A stretch of DNA of 64,000 nt, taken from assembly GCF_040717455.1 (NCBI RefSeq), contig NZ_JBFEFH010000019.1, positions 75,837 through 139,836 on the forward strand, written 5' to 3'. The translations under genes and the position numbers were made by a program. The notes under the pieces are model-generated. The model worked only from the letters and a program-made list of their open reading frames with translations. It was not told the DNA's origin and searched no databases. Below, one piece after another: positions 1 through 8,395 of the stretch. How positions within the stretch are numbered: the stretch's first letter is position 1; the number at the start of each line of letters is the position of its first letter. This stretch comes from Tautonia sp040717455 (lineage in GTDB: Bacteria > Planctomycetota > Planctomycetia > Isosphaerales > Isosphaeraceae).

Positions 1-2
1 AC

Positions 3-242
3 GTGCCGAGCTTCTCCAGCGTCCTCTGGGGCAAGGTGGCCAGGGGGTTCGACCTGGAGCAGATGTTCGAGACGGCCCGGATCGTCAAGGGGCGGCGCGG
101 GCTGGAGTTCACCGAGGCCGAGGAGGGATTCTATCGCTCGCTCTTCGAGCAGACGAGGCTGGAGCGGCAGCGGGCGTTCCAGAAGGCGCAGGGCTCCCCG
201 CCGATCGAGACCGGCCGGCCGGTCTCGGCCGCCGCCCGCTGA
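3..242 (+). CDS. C-terminal end of an unidentified protein (left-truncated)
   Basis: The reading frame is open to the left edge and ends at a TGA, so this is probably the last ~79 codons of a gene starting outside the window; the GTG at the edge is not a convincing start. The visible part is helical and charged, with aromatic residues and a stretch rich in Glu/Phe/Arg (EEGFYRSLFEQTRLERQRAF), and ends in a low-complexity Pro/Ala tail. I do not recognise the family. It points the same way as the glycosyltransferase 270 bp downstream, but the gap argues against tight coupling. Confidence 0.5.
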   Translation: MPSFSSVLWGKVARGFDLEQMFETARIVKGRRGLEFTEAEEGFYRSLFEQTRLERQRAFQKAQGSPPIETGRPVSAAAR

Positions 243-512
243 GACGGCGTGGGATGGACCGACGAGGCGAGGAACGTCGGGCTCGGGCCGCGTGTGACGG
301 CCTCGTTGCGAATCGGCGGCGATCGTGTGGCCCTGGGGACTCTTCCCTGGATGATCATGCGTGACTTCGAATAGAATCACGACGCCCGAGGATCCCGAGC
401 GCCCGCCGAGGCCCGCCGCCCGCCGCCCGCCGCCCCGATCGCTCGCGACCGGCCCCGGTTCGCCGGGCCGCCAGGCCCCGCCACCCCTCAGCCCCAAGGG
501 TTCGACAACACG
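243..512. other. Intergenic stretch, no gene seen
   Basis: No supportable coding frame. Around 400-438 there is a low-complexity run of imperfect GCC/CGC units. No clear promoter or terminator was recognised. Confidence 0.5.
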
Positions 513-1829
513 ATGAGTGCGCAGAGCCATCGCCCCATCCCCCTCGAAGACCCGGCCCCCGGCGGCCTGCGGCTCCGAATCGTGGTCTACGCGCCCAACA
601 TGTCGTTCCGCATGGGGGGCGAGGCGGCGAGGCCCATCCACTACGCCCGGGAATTGATCGCCCGGGGGCACGACGTCCGGCTGATCACGCACGAGCGGTG
701 CCGGAGGGACATCGCCCAGGACGTGCCGGAGCTGGTGGATCGGACGCAGTTCGTGCCCGACACCTCGGCCCAGCGACTCGTCTGGAGGCTCACCTCCTGG
801 TTGCCGGAACGCCTGAGGGAGTTCACCGGCGGCCAGCTCCTCAAGATCATGATGGATCGGACCGTCTCCTCGCTGCTCGAGTCGATGGACGGCGTGGACC
901 TCGTCCACAAGCCGATCCCGATTTCCCCGAGGATCCTGACGGTCGTGCGGACCGGGCGCCCGTTCGTGCTCGGGCCGCTGAACGGAGACATCAGCTATCC
1001 CCCGGCGTTCGCCTCGCAGGAGTCCTGGATCACGAGGGGGGTGATCGCCCTGGGGAGGCGGCTGGCGCCCTCGCTCCACCGCCTGCTCGCGGCCCGCCCG
1101 ACCCTGACGCTCGTCTCGAACGACCGGACGGCGAGGAGCCTCCCCGTGCCGCCTCCGCCCGACCGGCTGCGGCTGCTCCGGGCCAACGCGGTGGACCTGT
1201 CGGAGTGGTCGATCGATCGCGACCGGGGGCGCACGCAGGCCCCGGTGCGCATCGCCACGATGAGCCGCCTGGTCCAGTTCAAGGCGATCGACGTCCTGAT
1301 CCGAAGCCTCGCGGGCTCGGCGGTCCTCCGAGAGCAGGCGGAACTCGTGATCATCGGAGACGGCCCGGAACGGGCGAACCTGCAAGGGCTGGCCGATCGG
1401 CTGGGCGTCTCGGATCGGGTGGAATTCCTCGGCTGGATGAAGTCGTCGGAGGCGATCGACGAGCTCAGGCGCTGCGACGTGTTCGCCTTCCCCAGCTTGC
1501 AGGAACCGGGGGGGGCGGTGGTCATGGAGGCCGCCTGCCTCGGCCTGCCGATCGTCTGCGCCGACTGGGGAGGCCCGGCCGATTACCTGCCCGAAGGGGG
1601 CGGGGTCGCCGTCGCCCCGGACTCCAGGGAGGGATACCTCCGCGGGTTCCGGGAGGCGATGGAGGCCCTCGTCCTCGATCACGAACTTCGAGGCCGGATG
1701 GGGCAGACCGCGAGGCGAGTCGCCCTGGAAGCATTCGGGTGGAACCATCGGGTCGATTCCCTGGAAGCCATTTACCGCGAGGCGATCGCCCTGCACTCAT
1801 CGACGATCGGGGCCCGGCCGGGGGCGTGA
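513..1829 (+). CDS. Glycosyltransferase family 4 (GT-B fold)
   Basis: A retaining glycosyltransferase expected to transfer a sugar from a nucleotide donor to a glycan or lipid acceptor on the cytoplasmic side of the membrane. The 438-residue length is usual for GT4. The N-terminal domain starts around residue 20 with a beta strand and a glycine-rich segment (SFRMGGEAARPIHYA). The C-terminal donor-binding domain starts near residue 243 (IATMSRLVQFKAIDVLI), continues with VIIGDGPER and EFLGWM, and carries the EX7E motif at about 331-339 (EPGGAVVME). The acceptor is not predictable. It is a lone gene; the next gene downstream is an unrelated small transporter 129 bp away. Confidence 0.88.
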   Translation: MSAQSHRPIPLEDPAPGGLRLRIVVYAPNMSFRMGGEAARPIHYARELIARGHDVRLITHERCRRDIAQDVPELVDRTQFVPDTSAQRLVWRLTSWLPERLREFTGGQLLKIMMDRTVSSLLESMDGVDLVHKPIPISPRILTVVRTGRPFVLGPLNGDISYPPAFASQESWITRGVIALGRRLAPSLHRLLAARPTLTLVSNDRTARSLPVPPPPDRLRLLRANAVDLSEWSIDRDRGRTQAPVRIATMSRLVQFKAIDVLIRSLAGSAVLREQAELVIIGDGPERANLQGLADRLGVSDRVEFLGWMKSSEAIDELRRCDVFAFPSLQEPGGAVVMEAACLGLPIVCADWGGPADYLPEGGGVAVAPDSREGYLRGFREAMEALVLDHELRGRMGQTARRVALEAFGWNHRVDSLEAIYREAIALHSSTIGARPGA

Positions 1830-1958
1830 TGGCTCGGGGTCGGTGTCGGTGTCGGCGCCGATCGATCGCGGTTGCGATCGCCTCGGAGGCGGGCGATCGC
1901 GTAGAATGACGCTGGAATCGAGACCTTGAGTGGGCAACCTGTCCCGGACGGATGATTC

Positions 1959-2279
1959 ATGGCCTGGATTGTCTTGGTGATCGCCGGTCTCGCGGAGATC
2001 GGCTTTACGACCTGCCTGAAGCTGAGCGAGAACTTCACCCGGCCGATCCCCTCGGCCGGGTTCTTCGTCCTGAGCATCCTGAGCTTCGTGCTCCTGACGA
2101 GGGCGATCCAGACGATCCCGCTGGGCACGGCGTATGCAGTCTGGACCGGGATCGGCGCCTGCGGGACGGCGATCGTCGGCATCGTCCTGTTCAAGGACCC
2201 GCTGACGGGCAGCAGGGTGGCCTTGCTGGCGCTCCTGATCGGCTCGGTCATCGGCCTGAAGGTGATCTCGGGCGATTGA
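1959..2279 (+). CDS. SMR-family small multidrug/guanidinium exporter
   Basis: Four-helix inner-membrane protein of 106 residues, the normal size of the small multidrug resistance family, which works as a dual-topology dimer exchanging protons for cations. The key membrane-embedded glutamate is Glu13 in helix 1 (AGLAEIGFTTCLKLS). The LGTAYAVWTGIGACGTAIVG segment of helix 3 is typical. The helix-1 context resembles the SugE/Gdx guanidinium-exporter branch, though I cannot separate Gdx from Qac-type members by eye. No guanidine riboswitch was recognised in the 129 bp upstream, which does contain a TAGAAT -10-like element at 1902-1907 with no good -35. Confidence 0.88.
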   Translation: MAWIVLVIAGLAEIGFTTCLKLSENFTRPIPSAGFFVLSILSFVLLTRAIQTIPLGTAYAVWTGIGACGTAIVGIVLFKDPLTGSRVALLALLIGSVIGLKVISGD

Positions 2280-2461
2280 TCGGCGGGTCGAAGACGGCCG
2301 GGGCATCTCGGGCCGGCGGCGGCGGGCTTCGGCGGGGCGGTCGCTCGCGAGAATCGAACCTCCCGGCCTTGTCGAGCCTCTATAGGATAGTGAGGGGACG
2401 CGCGGACCGGGTGGCCCGGGCTGCGATCGGTCTCGGTATTTTCACAATTGGGGTTGCTTCG

Positions 2462-3514
2462 ATGGCAGGTCAGGAAGACGGTGGCGGTTCGCATCACGGG
2501 ACGGGCGGACGGCGGGACTGGGCGGCTTACGTCTTCCTGATCTTGATGGTGGTGATCGGATCGACCACGGCCCTCTCGGCCAAGCTCGCGGTGCGCGAGC
2601 TGCCCTTGCCGCTGGTCCCCCTGGTGCGGTTCGGGGTGGCCGGGCTCTGCCTGCTGCCGTTCGCGATGAAGGGGGGGGCGCTGCGCCGGATGCTCCGGGA
2701 GGATCTGGGGCGGGTGCTGGCCTCGGGCCTCTTCTGCGTGGGTCTGAATCAGCTGTTCTTCCTGACGGGCGCCCGGCTGGCGCCGACGACCCATGTGGGC
2801 CTGATCTACGCGACGAACCCGCTGTTCGTGCTCCTGATCGCCAGCGCGATCGGGCAGGAACGCCTGCGCGGGGACCGGCTGGTGGGGATCGTCGCCAGCG
2901 TGCTGGGCGTGGCGGTGATCGGCCTGGGGAGCCTGCGCGGGGACGGGTCGGTCGAGGCGTCCCGGGCGATCCTGGGGGACGCCTTGCTCGTCGGGGCGGT
3001 GGTGACCTGGGGGGCGTACATGATCGCCAGCCGGCCCTTGATCCGCCGTCACGGGGCGATCCCGGCGCTGGCGGGGACGTTCGTGGTCGGCTCCGTGATG
3101 GATCTGCCCGTGTCGCTCTTCTTCCTCGACTGGGACGGGTCGATCCTGCCGCTGGGCCTGGGGGCGATCGGCTCGGCGTCGGCGGTGGCCTGGCTGGGGC
3201 TGGCGCACCTGACCCTGATCGTCACGGTCTTCGCCCTGGCCTTCCAGAACCTGGCGATGACCCGGCTCGACGCGAGCGAGGTGGCCACCTTCGGTAACGC
3301 GGCGCCGATCCTGACGGTCGTCTGGGGCTACCTGTTCCTCGGCGAGGCGGTCACGCCGTTCCTGGTCGTCGGCGGGGCGTTGACGATCGGCGGCATCCTC
3401 TGGACGATCCGCCCGAGGCGAAGCCGGGCGGTGCTGCCGGAGGCGGTGGCCGAGGCCCCCCGGCCCGTCGAGTTGCCGAGGCCGACGGCCGCCGTCATCC
3501 CGTGCGCCGAGTGA
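2462..3514 (+). CDS. EamA/DMT-family transporter
   Basis: Inner-membrane drug/metabolite transporter with two EamA repeats and about ten hydrophobic helices. The first repeat includes FGVAGLCLLPFAM and FFLTGARLAPTTHVGLIYAT; the second ends with LDASEVATFGNAAPILTVVW and a glycine-rich last helix. I chose the ATG at 2462 because it leaves a short polar leader (GGGSHHGTGG) directly before the first helix; the frame is open much further upstream, but that part is out of character. A short Arg/Pro-rich tail follows the last helix. The substrate is unknown. It follows the SMR gene by 182 bp and may be transcribed separately. Confidence 0.85.
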   Translation: MAGQEDGGGSHHGTGGRRDWAAYVFLILMVVIGSTTALSAKLAVRELPLPLVPLVRFGVAGLCLLPFAMKGGALRRMLREDLGRVLASGLFCVGLNQLFFLTGARLAPTTHVGLIYATNPLFVLLIASAIGQERLRGDRLVGIVASVLGVAVIGLGSLRGDGSVEASRAILGDALLVGAVVTWGAYMIASRPLIRRHGAIPALAGTFVVGSVMDLPVSLFFLDWDGSILPLGLGAIGSASAVAWLGLAHLTLIVTVFALAFQNLAMTRLDASEVATFGNAAPILTVVWGYLFLGEAVTPFLVVGGALTIGGILWTIRPRRSRAVLPEAVAEAPRPVELPRPTAAVIPCAE

Positions 3515-3692
3515 CCCCGCCCGGGCGGTCGGGGGCAGGCCCGAGGAATCGGGGCGAGGATCCTGGTACGATCGACCCTCCGCCCGGCGGGCCTTGAGGC
3601 GCGTCGGGCATCGAGTGGATCGCGGGGGGGCCGGCCGCGGCGCCGGCGGCCTCGCGGTCGTGGATCCGACGCGGATTGCCGGGAGAGCTTCG

Positions 3693-4358
3693 ATGCTTCT
3701 TCAATCCTTGATGGTTTCGGTGGTGATGCTGGCCTCGCCCGCAGTGGTCGAGGAGGACGGGTTCCGGGTGATCTTCGACGGCAAGACGCTCGACGGCTGG
3801 AAGCAGGTCGGCCCCGGGTCGTTCGAGGAGGCGGAGGACGGGGACGGGTTCAAGACCGTCGGCGGGATGGGCCTGCTCTATTACGAGAAGGAGACGTTCG
3901 GCGACTGCGTGATCCGGGTCGTCTACAAGGTGGGGGACGAGCGGGATAACGCCGGGGTCTACGTCCGGATCGCCGAGGAGCCGGACGACCCCTGGTACGC
4001 CGTGCACAACGGGTATGAGGTGCAGATCGTCGATCGGGGGAGCCCCTTGAGCCAGACGGGGGCGATCTACTCGTTCGCCGAGGCGAAGAAAATCGAGTCG
4101 CGCCCCGGCGAGTGGAACACGATGGAGATCACGCTCGACGGCGAGGTGATCGCCGTCTCGGTCAACGGCGAAGCGGTCTCGCGGTTCGACCCGACGAGCG
4201 ACCCGATCCCGCCGCCCCGGAACGACATCGACCCCAAGCGTCAGCCGAGGAAGACCCGGGGCTACATCGGCCTGCAGAACCACGGCGACGACGACCTGGT
4301 GTACTTCAAGGAAGTGAGCGTGAGGCCGCTCGAAAAACAGGCCGACGCGACCGACTGA
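3693..4358 (+). CDS. DUF1080 (3-keto-disaccharide hydrolase-like) secreted protein
   Basis: A 221-residue protein with a short hydrophobic N-terminus that looks like a signal peptide (LLQSLMVSVVMLASPA), then one concanavalin/LamG-like DUF1080 domain. Diagnostic segments are FDGKTLDGWKQVG near the start, the GEWNTMEITLDGE strand pair, and RGYIGLQNHG near the end. Members of this family are very numerous in planctomycetes and some hydrolyse 3-keto-disaccharides. The start at 3693 is preceded by GGGAGAG; the longer upstream frame is unlikely. It is convergent with the KaiC-like gene, with a hairpin between them. Confidence 0.88.
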   Translation: MLLQSLMVSVVMLASPAVVEEDGFRVIFDGKTLDGWKQVGPGSFEEAEDGDGFKTVGGMGLLYYEKETFGDCVIRVVYKVGDERDNAGVYVRIAEEPDDPWYAVHNGYEVQIVDRGSPLSQTGAIYSFAEAKKIESRPGEWNTMEITLDGEVIAVSVNGEAVSRFDPTSDPIPPPRNDIDPKRQPRKTRGYIGLQNHGDDDLVYFKEVSVRPLEKQADATD

Positions 4359-4436
4359 TCGGCCTGGGGGCGCCCGCCGGGCCGTGACGACCCGGATTCC
4401 AGGCGGTCGGTCGCGTGAGGGATCGGCGAGCCGGGA

Positions 4437-4471
4437 TCGAGGGGGGGGGGGCGACCGCCCGTCCCCCTCGA
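4437..4471. terminator. Hairpin between convergent genes, with an 11-G run
   Basis: The arms at 4437-4445 and 4463-4471 are perfectly complementary (9 bp, TCGAGGGGG with CCCCCTCGA). The left arm runs into a homopolymer of 11 G at 4441-4451. It lies between the DUF1080 gene and the convergent KaiC-like gene, so it could serve both. There is no clear T-run, so termination is an inference. Confidence 0.4.
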
Positions 4472-4490
4472 CGCCCCGGGGCCGTCGTGC

Positions 4491-5387
4491 TCAGCTCGGA
4501 TCGAACTCCAGGCCGTGATCGGTGATCCGGTAGGGCACGATCGCGTCGGAGCAGGCGCTCCCGCGGTGCTTGGCGACGTAGAGGGAGCGGCCCATCCGCC
4601 CCTCGTGGCGGGTCCGGCCCATGAGGATGATCGTGTTGGCGTTGGAGAAGACGTCCCCCTCGCCGATCGGCTGGGTCATCAGGTCGTCGAGCAGGACGTG
4701 GGGCGTGGTGTAGAGGTAGAGGCAGCCGATCGAGGCGTGATCGTAGCGGTGGGCCATGACCTGCGGCTCATTCGCCCGGTAGTGCTCGCGGAAGAGCTCG
4801 CGGGCGGCCCAGTCGTCCTCCTTGCGGAGGACATGATGATAGAGGTACTCGAAGAACTCGAACTGGATCGACTCGCTCATGCGGTCGCTCGGCTCGATGC
4901 CGTCGACGACCACCCGGCGGACGCCCCGGACGAACTGGGCGTAGAAGAACTCGACCGACTTGCGCAGGACGCGGGACAGGTCGGTCTTCCAGGCGTGCCA
5001 GTCGTCGTACTCGAGGTCGCGGCGGGTGACGCGGCGGCCGGCCTTCGAGAACGGGTGGAAGTAGTCGCCGAGCGACCGGTCGAGGTCCCAGACCGAGGCC
5101 AGGTCGAGGTTCGTGTCGCTCCGATACGGGGCGATCTCCCAGTCGAAGTGCGACCGGGCGTAGGCGGCGTGGTTCTGGGCGTCTCCCCGGCTGGTCAGGT
5201 CGCAGAGGACTCCCCGGCGGCCCTCGGCCCGTCGCCCCTCGTCGGCCCACCGCAGGCCGAGCTGGGTCTTGCCGACCCCCGTGGCCCCGGCGATGACCGT
5301 GAGGGTGCCCGGGAGCAATCCGCCGCCGAGGAGCGCGTCGAGCGCGTCGATCCCGAATCCGAGCCGCTGCTGGTGCTGACCGGTCAT
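4491..5387 (-). CDS. KaiC-like RecA-superfamily ATPase, single domain
   Basis: A 298-residue P-loop ATPase. It opens with the KaiC/RadA-style leader (LGFGIDALDALLGGGLLPG) and a Walker A at residues 34-41 (GATGVGKT); a Walker B-like strand is at about 157-162 (RRVVVDG). Only one RecA domain is present, whereas cyanobacterial KaiC has two, and no KaiA or KaiB is nearby, so a clock role is not supported. Such proteins may act as signalling or regulatory ATPases. The start is the ATG at 5387, after a GAGGG ribosome site; an upstream extension is Arg-rich and unlike a real N-terminus. It is divergent from the pilus secretin gene. Confidence 0.8.
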   Translation of the reverse strand: MTGQHQQRLGFGIDALDALLGGGLLPGTLTVIAGATGVGKTQLGLRWADEGRRAEGRRGVLCDLTSRGDAQNHAAYARSHFDWEIAPYRSDTNLDLASVWDLDRSLGDYFHPFSKAGRRVTRRDLEYDDWHAWKTDLSRVLRKSVEFFYAQFVRGVRRVVVDGIEPSDRMSESIQFEFFEYLYHHVLRKEDDWAARELFREHYRANEPQVMAHRYDHASIGCLYLYTTPHVLLDDLMTQPIGEGDVFSNANTIILMGRTRHEGRMGRSLYVAKHRGSACSDAIVPYRITDHGLEFDPS

Positions 5388-5673
5388 GAAACGTCCCTCG
5401 GCCCGCTCCGCGGAGGGGCCTTTGTGCGCGATCGAGGAGGTCCTGGGCCGGCCGTCGCGGCGATGGCGTCGCGCCCCGGCCGGGTCCCGCATTGTGACGG
5501 GTCCGGGGCCGCTCGGGCAAGTGCGGTGGATCGGCTTAAGTTAGGGGAGGGTCCGGTCGATGAACTGACTATCGTGGCCATAAAGTCCACATAATCCGCA
5601 CGAGTCTCACGGCCGGACCGGGTCATCGGCGATGCCGCAAGGTCGATCCGGGTTACTCATCGGAGGATACCGG

Positions 5674-7503
5674 GTGTTTCAGCTGCGACACACTCTCGTC
5701 CGAACTCGGCCGGTTCTGGGGACCGTACGATGGTTCATGCTCGTCGCGATCGTCGGGGGATGCCCGGGGGGCCCGGGCCTGCTCGCGCAGGAGGCGGAGA
5801 TCCCGCCGCCCAACGTCGCCCCGCCGGTGGCCCCGCCGGTGATCCCCGCCCCCGATGCCCCGGCCGGGGGCATGATCCGGATCCAGACCGAGACGCCCCC
5901 GGCCCCCCCCGCCGGCGACGCCGGGTTGCCCCCGGTCGCCGGGCCGGGTGACGAGCCCGAGCGATTCCCGGTCCCCGACCAGGGAACCCTGATCGAGGCG
6001 GTGGATCTGCCCCCCTCCGAGGTGAACCTGATCATCGGCCGGTCCCGATTGTTCCGGCTGACCCGCCCCCTCTCGGCCGACACGCTGATCACCTACGACA
6101 ACGACGGGGTCATCGAGGTCCAGCCCCTGACCGACCCCGAGGCCCGGGACCTGCGGTTCATCAACGTCATCGGGGTCGGGTTCGGCCGGGCGACCGTCCG
6201 CCTGGTCGATCAGGAGCGCAACCTCGTGCAGACGCTCGAGGCGGTCGTCTCGATCGACGAGGAGGCGCTCGAGAACCGGATCAATACCATCCTGGAAGGC
6301 TCCGACATCACCGTCCGCCAGGTCGCCCAGAACGTCATCCTGGAGGGCCAGGCGGCCAACTCGAAGGTCATGGCCGACGTGCTCGAGCTGGTCCGGTCCG
6401 AGCTCCGGCTCTCCGGCCAGGCGGCCGTCGGCAGCGTGGCCAGCGACCTGGGCTTCAGCGCCGGAGAGCCGGCGCTCGGGACCCCCGTCCCCCCGGCCGC
6501 CGCCAGCCCCTCGGGGGTGCAGCCGGGCCTGGTCGTGGTCAACCGGGTGAAGGTCCGGGGCCCCCGTCAGGTGATGCTGAAGGTCAAGATCGCGGAGATC
6601 AACCGGACCGGCCTGCGGCAGCTCGGCGTCAACTTCCAGCGCATGACCGACGGCACCGACGTCAGCTCGGTCGTCGGCGGCGTGGCCGGCGTGACCCCGT
6701 TCCAGCCCCTGCTCGGCATCGAGCAGATGCTCTTCGCCGACCCGCTCGACACCCAGCTCTTCGGCATCTTCAACGACGGCGACTTCCGGCTCTACCTGAA
6801 CGCCCTGCGGCAGAACGACCTGGTCCGGATCCTCGCCCAGCCGACCCTGATGACCCTCGACGGCCAGCCCGCCCGGTTCCTCGCCGGCGGCAGCTTCCCC
6901 TTCCCGGTCCCCCAGATCGGCATCGGCGGCGTGGCGACGATCACGATCGAGTTCCGCGACTTCGGCGCCCTGCTCGAATTCCTGCCGACGATCCTGGAGG
7001 ACGACTCGATCCGGCTCGACGTGCAGCCGATCTTCTCCGAGCTGAACCAGAACACCGGCATCGCCGTGGCCGGCACGGCCGTCCCCGGCCTGACCGAGCG
7101 CAGCGCCCGCACGGTCGTGCAGCTGCGAGAGGGGCAGACGCTGGCCATCGCCGGGTTGTTCTCGACCCGGACCAACGGCTCGACCCAGCGGATCCCGCTG
7201 CTCGGCGACCTGCCGGTCGTCGGCCCCCTGTTCAGCCGCAACGTCATCCAGACGAACGAGACCGAGCTGATCGTGCTCGTGACCCCCGAGCTGGTCGAGC
7301 CGGTCGACGGCCAGGCGGCCCCCGGCCCCGGGGAGCTGTACCAGGAGCCGAACGACCTGGAGTTCTACTTCCTCGGCCGCCTGGAGGGCAAGACCCGGCA
7401 CCCGCACCGATCGACGGTCAATTACCTCGACCCGTTCCAGGTCATGAAGCATTTCCGGAGCGAAGACCAGTGGGTCGTCGGGCCGCACGGCTTCGCGGAC
7501 TGA
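5674..7503 (+). CDS. Secretin of a Flp/Tad-type pilus or type II-like system (CpaC/RcpA family)
   Basis: Outer-membrane secretin forming the gated ring through which pilin or substrate passes. I prefer the GTG at 5674 (609 aa) because GGAGG lies 7 bp upstream and it gives a proper signal peptide; an in-frame ATG at 5632 gives 623 aa. After a Pro-rich stretch comes the pilus-assembly N-terminal domain (VNLIIGRSRLFRLTRPLSAD), then a BON-like segment (TVRQVAQNVILEGQA), then the secretin core: VKVRGPRQVMLKVKIAEINR, the strand repeats around FLAGGSFPFPVPQ, and the VPGLTERSARTVVQLREGQTLAIAG signature. A short non-conserved tail follows. The next two genes encode a secreted protein and a TPR lipoprotein, as in tad clusters, but no ATPase, TadB/C or pilin gene is here. 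Confidence 0.9.
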   Translation: MFQLRHTLVRTRPVLGTVRWFMLVAIVGGCPGGPGLLAQEAEIPPPNVAPPVAPPVIPAPDAPAGGMIRIQTETPPAPPAGDAGLPPVAGPGDEPERFPVPDQGTLIEAVDLPPSEVNLIIGRSRLFRLTRPLSADTLITYDNDGVIEVQPLTDPEARDLRFINVIGVGFGRATVRLVDQERNLVQTLEAVVSIDEEALENRINTILEGSDITVRQVAQNVILEGQAANSKVMADVLELVRSELRLSGQAAVGSVASDLGFSAGEPALGTPVPPAAASPSGVQPGLVVVNRVKVRGPRQVMLKVKIAEINRTGLRQLGVNFQRMTDGTDVSSVVGGVAGVTPFQPLLGIEQMLFADPLDTQLFGIFNDGDFRLYLNALRQNDLVRILAQPTLMTLDGQPARFLAGGSFPFPVPQIGIGGVATITIEFRDFGALLEFLPTILEDDSIRLDVQPIFSELNQNTGIAVAGTAVPGLTERSARTVVQLREGQTLAIAGLFSTRTNGSTQRIPLLGDLPVVGPLFSRNVIQTNETELIVLVTPELVEPVDGQAAPGPGELYQEPNDLEFYFLGRLEGKTRHPHRSTVNYLDPFQVMKHFRSEDQWVVGPHGFAD

Positions 7504-7567
7504 TCCCCGGGCCGGGCCCTTCTTCGATTCCCGAAGGAAACACGAATAAAAGGCGGGGAGAAGACCC

Positions 7568-8380
7568 ATGCGAGACGATCGACGAACGCTCGGCGCGGCC
7601 CTGCTGGGCGCGGCCCTCGCCGCCACCACCTCGACGGCGACGGCCAGGGCGCAGGTCGAGGCCCAGGACCCGCTCCCCCCGATCCTCCCCCCCGCGGTCT
7701 CGGGGCCGATCGACGCGGCGCCGATCCCCCCCCCGACTCCGTTGCAGGCCGGCAAGGGGATCGATGCGCCGGTGATCCCGCCCGAGGGCCTCGCGGGGGT
7801 GCCCCCGGCGCCCCTGCCCGGCCAGGCGTCCGGCCTGGTCGCCGGCCCCGACGCCGGGGCGATCCACACGCACCAGCCCGGGCCGATCGCCCGGTCCTTC
7901 CACCACATCGGCTACGCGATCAAGGACCGGATGGTCGGCGAGCACGAGCGCTTCGCCGAGCCGCCGCTCGGCTGGTCGGTCAACCGGAACTTCGGCGCCC
8001 AACAGGCGAAGGCCGAGATCCACCGCTTCACCCTCTATCGCACCGACTTCCTCTCCGGGAGCGAGCGGTTGAACCCGGGCGGCCTCCGACGCCTCGGCCG
8101 GATGGTCTCCCTGCTGCATTGCTACGACGGGCCGATGCTCGTCGAGGTCGACCCGAACCGCCCCGGCCTGGCCGAGGCCCGCCGCCAGGCCGTCCTGGAG
8201 CTGGCCGCCAGCTACGGCACGATGCTCGACCCGGGCCGGCTGATCGTCGGCGGCTCCCCCTTCCTGGGCGGTCGCGGCGACCTCTCCGAGATTTACGACG
8301 GCGTGCTGCTCGACCGATCGCTCCGGGCGCCGACGACCTACCCGCTCCCCCCGCTGCCGAACGCCGATTTCCAGAACTGA
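7568..8380 (+). CDS. Secreted protein, possibly CpaD-like pilus component
   Basis: A 270-residue protein with a signal peptide (LLGAALAATTSTATARA), a Pro-rich linker to about residue 100, then a conserved-looking domain. The pattern in the C-terminal half, a serine/glycine turn (LSGSERLNP), a helix, a strand (PMLVEVD), an Arg-containing helix and a closing turn (LDPGRLIVGGSP), resembles the arrangement in the pilus protein CpaD, which would suit its place between a secretin and a TadD-like TPR lipoprotein. That assignment is inference; I see no decisive motif. GGGGAGAAG precedes the ATG. Confidence 0.6.
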   Translation: MRDDRRTLGAALLGAALAATTSTATARAQVEAQDPLPPILPPAVSGPIDAAPIPPPTPLQAGKGIDAPVIPPEGLAGVPPAPLPGQASGLVAGPDAGAIHTHQPGPIARSFHHIGYAIKDRMVGEHERFAEPPLGWSVNRNFGAQQAKAEIHRFTLYRTDFLSGSERLNPGGLRRLGRMVSLLHCYDGPMLVEVDPNRPGLAEARRQAVLELAASYGTMLDPGRLIVGGSPFLGGRGDLSEIYDGVLLDRSLRAPTTYPLPPLPNADFQN

Positions 8381-8395
8381 CCCGAGGCTTTCCCA

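Noticed and set aside
1830..1958. Guanidine riboswitch upstream of the SMR gene
   Set aside because: None of the conserved elements of the guanidine-I, -II or -III classes could be found in the 129 bp.
4491..5387. Circadian clock kaiC
   Set aside because: Only one ATPase domain and no kaiA or kaiB; the family likeness does not support a clock.
5653..7908. A 751-codon open frame antisense to the secretin gene
   Set aside because: Same reason: the secretin frame has clear family motifs and a signal peptide, and the antisense product is compositionally biased without any fold.
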